In this document: in pieces, positions 54,201-64,000 of the stretch
Position numbering within the stretch: the stretch's first letter is position 1
Layout: each line of letters begins with the position of its first letter
Origin: Diphasiastrum complanatum
Taxonomy: Eukaryota; Streptophyta; Lycopodiopsida; Lycopodiales; Lycopodiaceae
Length of the DNA stretch: 64,000 nucleotides
Reading direction: 5' to 3'
Assembly: GCA_029204225.1 (NCBI GenBank)
Contig: CM055098.1
Location: forward strand, 49,092,277 to 49,156,276
Position numbers and translations under genes: made by a program
The notes under the pieces: generated by a model
What the model was told of the DNA's origin: nothing
The model's input: only the letters and a program-made list of their open reading frames with translations
Database searches by the model: none

Positions 54201-55700
54201 AAAAGATATTGCCACAAGAAAGCACCACTTAGAGTGTTCTACAACTTTCATACATAGAGTTTGTGTACAATTTCACATGTGCACATTTCTCTATGGCTAT
54301 TATATAAAATGGAAGGTGTATAGCAAGGCTTCAACTCATTCGCCATTCCCAATAAGGCAATGCAATAAGAGATGCATATGACTCCAAAATATCATGAATT
54401 ATGAGGAGCACACCCTGAATTTGCAAGAGGGGGAATCCATTCTTTCTCGATACAACATAAAAATACCCAGCACATATGATATCAAAATGAGTGTTTGAGG
54501 TAGAAGTTCTCTCAAATACACCACTTCAATATCTACAATGTTTATGGTCAAGGAATCCAAAATTATACTAGTGGGCCAATAAATTATTTCATTTGAGGAT
54601 ACTTGCTCTAGGATTTTTTTTTTTTTGGAAGAAGGTGGGAAAAGCGGGGGGGGGGGGGTGCGGTTGGTGTAAATGTTTTTAGGGCACTCATGTGAACAAT
54701 TGATTAAGAACAACTAAGGCATGCCTTCTCCTCTATAGTCAATACCTCAAACTTCATTCTTATCTTGATTCACTCATAGAGCTTAGAGTGAAACCTTATT
54801 TCCATCCAATGATAATATCAACGTACTAACTTATAAACGGTTGCTCATTCTGTGAGCCATTGATAGAACAATTAATTATATTATCCCAAGCATTGGAGCA
54901 ATTCCATAATTATTATTATCACAAACTTATCCAAGTCTAAATATTAGAGGAACAACTTATTATTCTTAGATGTTGGGTATAGCTATGGTGATGAGTTGCC
55001 CTCCGCTTGTCAAAAGGGTTTTTTCCACGAGGATAGAGCTCTAAATTCATACTAACACTAATCCCAAACTATCCTATCATCAAACTAACACTAACCATGG
55101 CCACACCCCACATTCTTGGTAGAAATGAAAGGAAGAAGGAGAGAGAGATTAGAGAGAGATGCTCATTAGCTATTGCAAGCATCAAATGGAAAAGCCTTAA
55201 CTACCATAAACAATAAAATAACAATCAAAGGGAAAAGAAAACTTCAAACAAAAGAGCATTGGACACAATAGCAATAGCACATGAGGATGCTTGAGTACTC
55301 AAAATGGCAGAGTCTCCTCCTCTCAATTAGCATGGTAAATGGTGTACAAGAGGTGTCTTTTTATCTTGGGGAGGCCCTTGCCCCTTGGTTTCTGTTGGCT
55401 ACTTCAAGAAAGAGAAGATTGAAATCCTAATCCTTTAAAAGAAACACACTTCAATCTATGGTGCACAAGGAAACACACCCCACCTACCACCATTTTGCTA
55501 ATTAGAACTTAACAAAACTTATTTAACTTAAACTTTGGGCCCTTTTACATTATTTTAATTACATGGCCCAAGTCTAGTTTATTTAATATACAATATTTTA
55601 CAAATGCTCATTGGGCTATGGGCTTACGTACGCAGAATCTCACGGCCTTGCAACTTATTTTCTACTTTTGACTATGTTTTTTATTTATTTACATGAAATA
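51249..55700. other. AT-rich intergenic DNA, no gene recognised
   Basis: Only short open frames without motifs. A T-run and G-run lie at 54617-54658. A GC-richer patch at about 51880-52000 (CCTTCCGGACGCCGG, GCCCGCGG) has no coding motif. Confidence 0.5.
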
Positions 55701-56249
55701 CCCTCAACAGGGCCTCCGACCTGAATTAGTGACGGTCCCTCGGCACTATGGCACTAGTACGGGCCTTAGATTTCACGATGCACTTTATTAGATATCCTGT
55801 GATGTCATCCATATAATCGACTCGCTCCAGGCTATGCTCGTCTTGTTGGAAATTAGTGGGATAGCAACGAAAGTAGAACAAGTTACAACGGACGGTTGTC
55901 AATCAAAAGAGCAACCTACCAGCAATAATCAAGATGAATAATCAATAGTAATATTCTAATAGAACAAACCAATAGTGTGGGAAAATATTACTCGTGATAA
56001 AAATCAGAAGGTGAGTACATGGTCATGAAGCTGAGTGCAATTCAGTGAGGCGCATATATTTTTTTGCTTCCGTCTTTTATAGATAACTAGCTTAAAATAT
56101 ATTTATTTACAAGATATTTTTAAGTCTTTAAGATCAGTGCTTTTCTACCTACTTAATAATTACAGTCGCCTGGTAGTTGGTAACCGCCTTTTAAGTAACA
56201 AAGATTATGTACAATTAGGTGAACTGCCATAAAGTCTTGGACCGACTTT

Positions 56250-56390
56250 TCTATGATGACGAAGTCAGATTTGTTGGCTTGGTCCGATTAGTCGGCTTGG
56301 TTGCCACAGATTTGTCGGTTGAGTCAGTTTTGTTGGCTTCCTCAGATTTGTCGGCTTCCTCAGATTTGTCGGTTGAGTCAAAATTTTTCA
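56250..56390 (-). repeat. Short tandem repeats in copia LTR (GACAAATCTGAGGAAGCC type)
   Basis: On the minus strand two units of GACAAATCTGAGGAAGCC and related GACTCAACCGACAAATCT units encode DKSEEADKSEEANK and TDSTDKS. The period (18 bp and variants) and charged content recall the array in the other copia LTR at 44.9 kb. Confidence 0.65.
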
Positions 56391-56454
56391 GAATACTCAT
56401 TACCGAATGGATTTGGTTCTGAGCATAGAAATCCCGCACCCCCCCTTAATGTGG

Positions 56455-56830
56455 ATCCTGAAAAACTTTGATCTTTAGATTTAGCATGTCGTTAAATCTG
56501 AGATGGTGCTCCTTTGATAGAGCTTTCGTGAAATAATCTGCTGCCATAAGATCTGTCCTGCAGTAAACCAATGACACTTCCTTGTCTTGCACTTTTTCTC
56601 TAAGATAGTGATACCTGATTTTGATATGTTTGCTTCGAGAGTAAAATCTCGGATTTAGAGATAGTGCAATTGTGCGTTGATTGTCACAATAGATTGTCGT
56701 TGGATGTGGCTGAGCAAGGTTGATATCTGCAAGCAGGTTTCTTAGCCAAATTGCCTCCTTGGTAGCATTTGTGGCAGCTATGTATTCTGCTTCGGTTGAT
56801 GATAATGGTACTGAGGTTTGTTTTCGGCTA
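56455..56830 (-). pseudogene. Ty1/copia RNase H
   Basis: The minus strand encodes TSVPLSSTEAEYIAATNATK, EAIWLRNLLADINLAQ, TTIYCDNQRTIALSLNPRFY, SKHIKIRYHYLREKVQDKEV and ADYFTKALSKEH, all in the order of the copia RNase H C-terminal half (SSTEAEY with catalytic Glu, CDNQ with Asp). The reading is open over this stretch, so this fragment is relatively well kept. Confidence 0.85.
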
Positions 56831-57138
56831 TTTCATGAGAGGAAGAGATCCGATGTAGACTATCAATGCCATGTAAGATATGAACTCTAAAGGTGAGCCA
56901 AATATCAATAGATATAGGCCTAAATTTGATCAACACACTTTCTACTATAGCAGAGAAGATATACTCTCTCATGATCATATCTCTGAGGGTGTAGAAAGCC
57001 AGCATCAATCAGAGAGAATGATTTAGTCACAAATAGTACCCATGCATCACATCCACAATATGAAGTACTCTCTTATCCTAGTAAGGCACAATAGTCATGG
57101 AAGAGCAATGTTGATTCACTTTATACTCTTTGTAATCA

Positions 57139-57373
<235 letters not shown>

Positions 57374-57376
<3 letters not shown>

Positions 57377-60240
57377 GCAAAGAGCACTAACATTGTTGCA
57401 TCTATTGGGTGTGGTGTTGTACGTACATGAGATGTTTTCAATTGAAGGTCATGGCTGCAAACTTGAAGATGCTAGCAAGGTGATACTTTATGGTTAGCCA
57501 ATCCCCCCATGGTAAGTATTTTAAAATGATGACATGGAAAAAAAATCTGTTGGCTACAAGCACATGTATATTTTGTGTGTAGTAGTGATGAGATTTGACA
57601 CTAATGCAGATATGTGCATAGTCTAACTGCATTTCTCTGTGAATGTGTTGTTCCGAATAATTAGTCATATATAATGTCATCTCATTGCCTAATAGAAGAA
57701 TGATGCTTGTGTACTTCAACATGTCACTATGAGGAGAACTTGTAGTGTATTTGATTTGTAATAGTTTTGTTCTTTTGGGCACCCACCCTGGTATGTCATT
57801 GATAGTGCTATTTATTTTCCTAGTTGTTGGATTTTTTATTCCAAATTTTTTGGGAATGCACAAAAATGCTTTTCATTCATCGGCTAATATTGAGCATATG
57901 TGTACAATATGGTACTCTATATTTATCATGAAGAAGTGATTTAAATTAGTTCCATTGATACTATTTGACTTAATGTATGGCTAGATTATATTCTTGAAAT
58001 CAAGTAAAAACTAAAGGAATCAAGCAACTACATTAAAAACATTCTACCTAACTATATGCTACTCACTTTGGGACTAAAAACCCACGAAACTCACAAAGAA
58101 ATTAGTGAAGAATGTCCATTTTTCAAAATTTCTAAAAATCTGTAGTGCACAAAAATTAACATAGATAGGGTTGCAAACTTGTGGTTGAATGTTGGGTTTT
58201 AATATTTCTTCTTGAAATTTGAGATTGGTGCTTTGTTTTTTTGACAATAAAAAGTTTTCAACCATGTGGACTTTGTAATTCAGAGGGGAGGCTTAAATCT
58301 GTGGTGAAAGTCTCCAAATCATAACACTTCTTTATATTACCTCTACTATAAAAATCTCTTGAAAGGCTGAAAAACATTTCCTTTCTGAATAAGGAGGGCA
58401 TATTCATTCACGAGGCATTCAACATATGACAAGCCATTGTCAGTTGTTTGACGTTGATAATTTTGATGATAAAAACTTGTTGGCAGTCTTTAAAGCATTT
58501 TCTCTTGGGTTGTGGGGGGGTCTCTCCTAGGTGTAGCTAGGTTCTTACGCTCGAGACAAGGCCTTTTGTAAGGTTTGGGTTTGACATCCAAAAGAGGTAA
58601 GGTGTCTTCTTTTGTGCTTGGCAATCCAAAGTTGAAACTCTTGGAGAGAGAGCTTCAATTTTGAATTTATGTGGAGAAGGTTGCGATAGTAAAGCCATAA
58701 CAAACTTCAAATGAAGAGTTAAAGTTTTTAAAAAATGTTGACATTTGGAATGAATCCAGGATGTCCAAAGCTGGCAAGCTAGTGCTATGTTCCAAATCGT
58801 TTTTGGATTGGGGTAAGAACTTGCATGTAGTATTGTCCTTGTAGAGTAGGCCCAACAAACAGTTGACAAATGACTATTTTGTAATCAAATATGGAGTTTG
58901 TCACCTGCCACCTAAACTTTCTAGTTTTTCAACTGAAGTAGATTGGAAAGCACTTGAATTTGGGCAGGCTCATAAATTTCAAAAGAGTCACATGCTTTGC
59001 TTGCAATATATAGGATATCGTTTTTACATGTACTCAAATTAATTATAGTTTTTTGTTACGTTGATGTAATATTTTCTATGCATATAATATCATGGGCTTG
59101 TAGTGTTCTTTTTAGTTTATTTCATTTATAAGTACTTCAATTTTTTTTTAGTTTTTACTAACTTTTTTTTTTTTTTGCATCTTTGGACTTTAGTCAACTT
59201 AGGTTTTATATTCATAAAAAATTTCTAATTGTTACTTATTTATTGGGTAAAGTGATGTATATGGTTTAATTACTACGAAACTTGCTCTATGATAGGGTAA
59301 ATCCATGAGTCAAACTTGATCTATCAATCACAAGAATTCTTAATCCACGTGAGGGTTTTTTTTGTCGAAGGAATCACTATAACTTTCCAAAAACATTATT
59401 TATTATCAAAATTTTTGTCCTATTTTATTCTACAAATTTGTAATTTAATCCCACTTCCATTTTGCACTAGATTCCAAGAATTTTTGTTTTTATGTCTCTC
59501 CGTCACATTGGTAGCAAATTTATTCTTATGTTGACCAGTGGGTCTAAGAGTTTGACATGGTTGGTGGTAACAAATTCACTCTTTGGTTGACCAGCAATAC
59601 TAAGAGTTTCACATGGTTGGTGGTAACAAATTTACTCTTCGGCGGTACTAAGACTTTGATATGGTTGGTGGAAAGTTGGAACAACCTCTAACACACGCAT
59701 GCACACATTTATTTTTATGGCACACACAAAATGTGAGTAGAAAACTTAGTTACAGTGAAAATTCCAAATAGATAGAGTGGTTTTCCAACTTCCGAGAGGA
59801 TGGGTAGAAAGACTTTTTGTTAGCTTTGATGCGATACCACTAGGCTACATGATGATTTACTAAAAGATAAGGCGTCACTCCTAGGTGAGTTTGAGTTGTA
59901 TAACGAGGTTTTTTTTTCCCCTATTTTTTAATGTTTCCAAACTGCAACGCTTGATTATCAACAATTTGATTGTCATGCTTATGGCAAATCCCCTAATGAT
60001 ATATCATGGCCAAATTTATTTATTTACTATATGATTCAACTATCCTTTTTGGGGCTTACATTATTTTGCATTATATAGGGTCCCACATATTTTACCTATT
60101 TTTATAACAAATGAATTGACTATACTGCTCGTTTTCACTACATTGCAAAATTTGACCAATGCTCTCGATCGAAATAGCCTCTAGACTCCAGACCAACATT
60201 TTCCATTATAAATCACATTAAAAATGGGTCACTAGTGGCC
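57374..60240. other. AT-rich intergenic DNA, no gene recognised
   Basis: No coding motif. T-runs at 59141 and 59164. The 56-bp repeat at 59511-59671 is listed separately. Confidence 0.5.
59511..59671. repeat. Three tandem 56-bp units
   Basis: Units start at 59511, 59567 and 59623 with GTA(G/A)CAAATT, each followed by (C/T)TAAGA.TTTGA/CATGGTTGGTGG. The third unit is shortened. Confidence 0.85.
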
Positions 60241-60840
60241 CATTAGCATATATAATCTGGTCCTTGGGTAGCTTAAAGAAAGCACCCCGTGGACCAGATT
60301 ATAAGTGGAAATGGCCCTCCCAATGCCACGAGCTACTCAAGGATCGGATTATACATCGTGATGGCCCTCCTAATGGCCAAAATGACCTAGTATATAATAA
60401 ACTCATGTCGTTGAAGCGTGAAAGGTATCAAGAGCCACAAGCTACTCAATGGCCTTTTAAATGGATAATACTTGGTACATAATAAGTTCATGGAGTTGGA
60501 GCATGAAAGGTTTTAAGGACATAAAGTCCATGATCCTTGGAGCATGGACCAATTGGTAAAGTAGCAAGTCTCCAAAACACGGTGAAGGCAAGTACTTAGA
60601 TCCTGTAGAACCGACCCTAGTGTGGAAGCTTACACTTTCAATGGCCTTTGCCCAAGGATGGACTTACCCTAGAGGCAAAAGGTTGGCCTCAAGAAAGGTG
60701 TAAAGCTTTCCCCACATGCGTCTACCACTTCATAGGTTGGGGTCCCACAAAACTGCCTTTTATTAAAGGTAGAAGTAGAAGCAATAGTGACTTTCATGAG
60801 AAATTGTTATTCTTCAGTTTGGAATATTAAATAGCCCATC
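60240..60840. other. Upstream region of the TCP11-like gene, imperfect local repeats
   Basis: No coding content. ATGGCCCTCC(C/T)AATG occurs at 60310 and 60361, and TA(C/T)ATAATAA(G/A)(C/T)TCATG...GCGTGAAAGG-type blocks at about 60392 and 60475. A TATA-like ATATTAAATAG lies at about 60823, just before the CT-rich leader. Confidence 0.4.
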
Positions 60841-60887
60841 ACTCACTCTAGACGAAGATCGCAGAACCTCTCTCCCTCTCTCGCAAA

Positions 60888-60928
<41 letters not shown>

Positions 60929-63121
60929 GGTGTCTTGTCTAACGAACTTTCGACATTGCACTCTGATCTAGATCATTCTCTTTTTGTGTATAACAGCCTA
61001 CATTCTCTCTCTCTCAGCTGATATTCTCCGAACTTTTTGCATACACACACAAAAAAACCCTAAGCTCCCACAGTCTGCCAACCAGCAGATCAGTGCGCTG
61101 ATCCCCCCAGCCCGCTGCAGACGAACCTGTGGAAGAAATTCTCCTAGCTCCCACGTTTTTTGAACACATCACCTCTTAGCATGCAACGCTGTTGATATAG
61201 CACCAGCTGTTACTGTGTAATTAATTCTTCAAAGTAGAAATCTGCAACGTGCTTGTCTATAGCACGGCTGGCCAAAAACCCTACACATTATATGACCATA
61301 CGCATTATATCACCAATCATTTTGCCGGATTCGCATTTTGTGCATCACATTGCAGGATTCGCATTTTGTGCAATCACATTGCAGGATTCGCATTTTGTCC
61401 ATCACAGCGTACATTCTCTCTCTGTCTCGGTGTCATCGTCTCGATCCAGTGTGTCTTTTCTCTGTTCCTTTGCGTTCTGTTTTTCATCGGGGTGCTGTTT
61501 CTTGGCCTTTCTTGCCTTTGCTGTTGCGACGCTGGTTCTTTCTTTGTCAGCTTGCATCAAAAGTCTGTGCCCTTGTCCTTTTGCGTCTGCTCTCTCAACA
61601 AGACACGTACTGTAGTTTGTATCGTAAGAAGACTCCTTCTCCTGCGTACCCCTGGCTTGGTATAGTCATTGCTTTTTTGTTTGTGCGTGACAACAAAAGT
61701 GCTGGGATTTGTAATATAATCAGGTGATTGAAAATTTGGTTTGAAGTGGGAACTGCCAGAGAGGAGAGAGGTAGACAGGTAGACGCCTTGCCTTTGGAGG
61801 TGAGATTTTTCTTTTTTAGTTTGCTTTGATGCAGATTTGTTTGTTCTGGTTTTGCTGATTATGTTTTCTGTTTCCGTTACTGATCTGCTTAGATAGATCT
61901 GCTGGTTTCTATCAGCAATTGATCGTGGAAGGTGAGTAAGCTATTAAATGATGGAATAAGTTGAAGTTTAGGGTCAGAACGCTGATCTGTAATTGTACGG
62001 CACGCTATGCTTGCGCAGTTAATGTCATATATATGTCTTATTCCTTTGCTTTTATTGGCTGACAGGGGACTACTAACGTCTCTCGTATATGTCTTGCCTA
62101 AACGTATATGAGCGTTTGATGCTTGCATTTTAGATGTTTTTGTGCCCACAGAGGTTCGTTTCCCTGCTCATGAGAGGAATAACTTTTCTGTTTTCTTAAA
62201 AACTTTTTTGCAGAGGATCATCTTTCCTTCAAAGATTTTACCTCTCATTTGAGCAGCATATTTTTATAATAACAACACTATGCAGAAAAACTTTTGCTAA
62301 ACTTTTATGAAATTTATAAACTCTTCTACAAATTCCAGAATTCACATCCTTGTGAGAACTCGACGGTTTTATGGTTCATAAAAAGCCATATTTTGCATAA
62401 AAGTGGCTGGAGTTTTTTGGACCTACACGCTACATAGTTTGATATTTACCCCCTCGTTATGTGCTGCTCTCGGAGCTATAAAATCTCTGTTTGGGGTACA
62501 CTACTACTTGATTGGAAGTTCAAATTCTTGTGTTAGTATTAAAAGTTTTGAATTTCCAGGTGTCAAAAGCTTAAAGCATCTTAGTAGAGAAGAAGTCGAA
62601 GTGCAAAAAACTTCAACTTCAGAGCAACTATTAACTTGCAGGGAGAAGGCTAAACAAGTGTGCTAGTAAATGTTTTTCGTTGGGAAGTTATGACATCCAT
62701 AGGAATTTTGGTGAGACGTTACTGACGTGGGGCAGCTGAAGTCTTCGTATTTATTGGATGTATGTAAGCTGTTGTGTAACCCGGGAAATACACATTGGCT
62801 CTAGCAATTGCTTTCAGAAGCTAACACTGTTTTGTTTGTTGGCAATCATGCTTTGTGAATAAGATTACAACCTAGGTAAAACGTAATGGCCCAAATGAGT
62901 CCTTCTAGAAGCTAATACTGTTTTGACCTTTTGCATTTTGAGAGGGAAAAGCTAGAATTTGAGTGTTGACGGCAGCTGTATAGGAGCTTTCTTATCCCAA
63001 TTGCATGAAGGAAATTTATCCTTCAGTTACTGTTGACTTGCTTTTCATTTAGTGATCGATGGGCTTTGTATACCTTGATAGTGGTTATATGACCAGGGCT
63101 GTTGATTGAAATCTATGACAT
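60840..63121 (+). promoter_or_regulatory. CT-rich 5' leader of the TCP11-like gene, probably with an intron
   Basis: The leader probably starts near 60840, downstream of the TATA-like ATATTAAATAG. It has (CT)n at 60893-60926 and 61004-61015, a pattern common in plant 5' UTRs. A strong donor GGAG|GTGAGA at 61799/61800 and an acceptor GACCAG|GG at 63096/63097 would define a 5' UTR intron of about 1.3 kb that brings the leader next to the ATG at 63122. A further exon near 62560 is possible. These splice sites are read by eye only. Several upstream ATGs lie in the leader. Confidence 0.4.
61324..61408 (+). repeat. 28/29/28-bp tandem triplet in the TCP11-like leader
   Basis: Three adjacent units, GC(C/A)GGATTCGCATTTTGTG or GTC then CA.TCACA, begin at 61324, 61352 and 61381. 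The duplicated leader at 49.4 kb has one unit only. Confidence 0.95.
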
Positions 63122-63352
63122 ATGGCGACATCTGTTGAAGTTGACCCCCTAAGTGCTGCCGGCGAAATAATGCATAGTTCCAGTCCAGGTGTTGCATTTG
63201 AGATAGATAATGAAGAAAGCCCTGGGTCAACCTTTCTTGTTCCAAAACGTATCATCAAACGGCTGCAAAGAGCAACAGAGAACAAGACAAAGTCACCTGC
63301 GAGCCTTGAGGAAATAAAGGCGAAGCTAAAGGAGGCAGACTTAAGACGACAG
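63122..63352 (+). CDS. T-complex protein 11 (TCP11) family protein, first coding exon
   Basis: The ATG at 63122 opens MATSVEVDPLSAAGEIMHSS; the start is preceded by a long untranslated leader. The 77 codons contain GVAFEIDNEE, FLVPKRIIKRLQRA and SLEEIKAKLKEADLRRQ. The last block is the hallmark N-terminus of plant TCP11-like proteins (family pattern PRRLRRRL...S.EEIEAKLKEADLRRQ). The exon ends at CGACAG|GTGGTT in phase 0. Family proteins are about 1000 residues or longer, so most of the gene is to the right of the window. In plants the function is poorly known; animal TCP11 relates to sperm signalling. Identification rests on this N-terminal block only. Confidence 0.75.
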
Positions 63353-64000
63353 GTGGTTTTCAAGTTTTTTCTTTTTGTTCATTAGATCTCAAGAAACGTA
63401 ACTTTGCTACTGTGGGAGTTTGGGGTCCGTGGCAACATTCTAATTAACTATGATTATAGAATCTGACAAAATGACTTTAGCCACAATCTGAGCGGATGTC
63501 ATTTCAAGTGATATAATAATCATAGCTGACTTCAGTGGTGGCTAAAGATGACAATAGGAGCACTATTCTTTTAACATTTGTGAAAAGTTTACGCCACTTT
63601 TGGTTTCTTTTATTTCCTTTTTTGCCTGGTTAGTTTTATCTTTCTGATTTGCCTTGAGATCCTTTACTACTTTATTGATTGGTGGGTTTAGCCTTAAGGC
63701 TGGCTACTCACTTTGCGTAGTTTCGATTTTTTCTGCAACTTGTTTACAGTAAGGACTGCATTGTTTCACTCCATACTATACAAACTTGCTTCTGAGTCAT
63801 TGAACTGCTGCTTACCTCATAACCAGTGGTAATTTCACAATGCCATGGTTTCTGCTTTCACATCTTTTCTCAGTTGAGCTGTTGAAATTGTTGCCATAAA
63901 GCATACTCTGGGTTTCTATGTCAGAGACAATTCACTTACGCACATTTAGCTGCTTATGCTCAGTACAAGCGTACTGGTTTTGTATGTAAATTTTTTACAT
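63353..64000 (+). other. First intron of the TCP11-like gene (start)
   Basis: T-rich intron sequence from the donor GTGGTT to the window end. No second exon seen; the family usually continues with a QQFYEWLS-like sequence. Confidence 0.55.

Larger units (their letters stand above)
55730..56830 (-). mobile_element. Ty1/copia 3' end: RNase H, polypurine tract and LTR-like sequence
   Basis: On the minus strand an RNase H fragment (56830-56455) is followed by the purine tract AAGGGGGGGTGCGGGA (56446-56431 approximately) and LTR-like sequence with short tandem repeats (56390-56250). The upstream part of the element is missing. The LTR end was not determined; 55730 is an estimate. Confidence 0.55.

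Noticed and set aside
61324-61408. Regular 28-bp repeat resembling a CRISPR array
   Set aside because: Units are directly adjacent without spacers and lie in a plant gene leader.
62403-62666. 87-codon plus-strand frame before the TCP11-like ATG
   Set aside because: Lies in the presumed 5' UTR intron; at most part of it is an untranslated exon.

Overview
The window is nuclear DNA of a land plant. Two host genes can be recognised from spliced exons; almost everything else is degenerate transposable elements and pyrimidine-rich microsatellites. Host introns of 8 to 15 kb packed with transposons point to a large, TE-rich genome such as a fern, lycophyte or gymnosperm, but the species cannot be fixed from this sequence.

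Host gene 1 is on the minus strand. It is the 5' part of the gene for TFIIH subunit 1 (plant TFB1, human p62/GTF2H1). Five coding exons with matching phases lie at 40681-40598, 40468-40390, 25670-25597, 25423-25357 and 17407-17260. They encode the PH-like domain and the start of the following linker. The next exon was not found down to base 1, so the TE nest at 1-17 kb is probably inside the next intron. Host gene 2 is on the plus strand at the right edge: a CT-rich 5' leader from about 60.84 kb and a first coding exon at 63122-63352 of a T-complex-protein-11 (TCP11) family gene. Part of its leader is duplicated about 12 kb upstream.

Layout: 1-1.6 kb GC-rich repeats; 1.62-6.93 kb one hAT transposon inserted in a (TA)n tract, its transposase broken by stops, a frameshift and a 1.1-kb internal inversion; 7.19-11.3 kb a Ty3/gypsy chromovirus with 3' LTR start; 11.3-15.9 kb three head-to-tail LINE copies; 16.0-17.1 kb Ty3 remnant and a 138-bp tandem duplication; 17.26-40.68 kb TFB1, with introns holding a deleted Ty3 element (minus, 19-20.7 kb), a second LINE nest (minus, 26.2-28.2 kb) and three Ty3 elements (28.3-38.5 kb). 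From 41 to 60 kb the DNA is AT-rich, with a Ty1/copia gag-protease fragment (45-47 kb), a copia RNase H fragment (minus, 56.4-56.8 kb), an unidentified decayed coding remnant (50.5-51.2 kb) and long (CT)n tracts.

The most interesting signal is that the LINE copies of both nests join each other, or begin and end, at (TC)n/(TTC)n tracts, and four of them share one 3'-terminal sequence. This suggests a non-LTR lineage that inserts at pyrimidine microsatellites, including its own tails. No tRNA, rRNA or CRISPR locus was seen.
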